Shown in pieces: positions 23,004-23,181 of a stretch of DNA of 23,181 nucleotides. The stretch lies in NCBI GenBank assembly GCA_002422865.1, contig DITN01000042.1, forward strand, positions 1 to 23,181, in the 5' to 3' direction. The DNA is from Bacteroidetes bacterium UBA6183 (lineage in GTDB: Bacteria > Bacteroidota > Bacteroidia > UKL13-3). A program made the position numbers and the translations under genes. The notes beneath the pieces are model-generated. The model was given only the letters and a program-made list of their open reading frames with translations, was not told the DNA's origin and did not search any database. How positions within the stretch are numbered: the stretch's first letter is position 1; every line of letters starts with the position of its first letter.

Positions 23004-23181
23004 ATGATAATGCCATCTGACAAAGAGTATACACAGAATAAGAGAATAATCCTTGGGACAGACAAAATGAAGCCCGAGTTTGTTCCTCTTGCAGATTGGA
23101 TAGACAAAACGTATGACGTAAAAACCATTAATATTATTTATGACACGTTGGACAACAAAACACCAAGAATTCAAATTTGCT
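23004..23181 (+). CDS. Partial gene of unit 3, unknown function
   Basis: The frame opens with ATG at 23004 (a second ATG two codons on) and stays open for 59 codons to the window end. The start of the protein reads MIMPSDKEYTQNKR and continues with ILGTDKMKPEFVPLADWID. It has no signal peptide, and the composition looks like a real soluble protein. It begins 32 bp after the GTT of site B, the same layout as the gene of unit 2. No family is recognised from the fragment. Confidence 0.6.
   Translation, partial: MIMPSDKEYTQNKRIILGTDKMKPEFVPLADWIDKTYDVKTINIIYDTLDNKTPRIQIC

Overview
The window looks like a chromosomal stretch of a Bacteroidota organism, probably in the Chitinophagales/Sphingobacteriales/Flavobacteriales range. 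The signs are AT-rich DNA, genes without Shine-Dalgarno sites, promoters of the TTTG-N19-TAnnTTTG type, a 47-nt type II-C CRISPR repeat of the Bacteroidota kind, TamB and heavy-metal RND pump forms typical of that phylum, and Bacteroidota-style intergenic palindromes. The species cannot be named from the sequence.

Layout. Bases 1-846 hold the end of a type II-C CRISPR array: nine identical full 47-nt repeats, one partial repeat at the window edge, one degenerate repeat and ten 30-nt spacers. The array is read on the minus strand. Bases 955-5403 (minus) encode a large Cas9 of 1482 aa with all nuclease residues present. Upstream of cas9, two tracrRNA-like genes (about 5411-5502 and 5609-5707) lie on the plus strand, each with an anti-repeat, a hairpin and a U-tract terminator. 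No cas1 or cas2 is present between cas9 and the array. One spacer is a copy of a tRNA 3' end.

Bases 5838-12290 are ordinary chromosome. They hold a 2-oxoglutarate/Fe(II) oxygenase and a TamB-like envelope protein on the minus strand, and the universal tRNA-modification gene tsaD on the plus strand. tamB and tsaD diverge from 34 bp and both appear to start with TTG. Bases 12291-13433 contain no convincing gene, only degenerate tandem modules and a cluster of REP-like palindromes.

Bases 13434 to the end look like an array of integron-cassette-like units. Unit 1 (about 8.5 kb) is a Zn/Co/Cd-type metal-efflux operon: a small Cys/His-rich exported protein, a CzcA-type RND pump fused to its TolC-like outer-membrane channel, a His-rich CzcB-like adaptor and a P1B-type ATPase. 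Unit 2 (about 1 kb) carries one gene for a secreted protein of unknown function. Unit 3 begins at 22972 with a gene that runs off the window. The 9-10 bases that start each complete unit (GTTATCAGC, GTTACCACCA) are the reverse complement of the bases that open the imperfect palindrome at the end of that same unit (GCTGATAAC, TGGTGGTAAC), and both palindromes end in AAAAC followed by GTTA. This is the rule followed by integron cassettes with attC sites. No integrase is in the window, and the 8.5-kb unit would be unusually large. The cassette-like structure, the doubled tracrRNA with a possible promoter inside each CRISPR repeat, and the tRNA-derived spacer are the observations most worth following.
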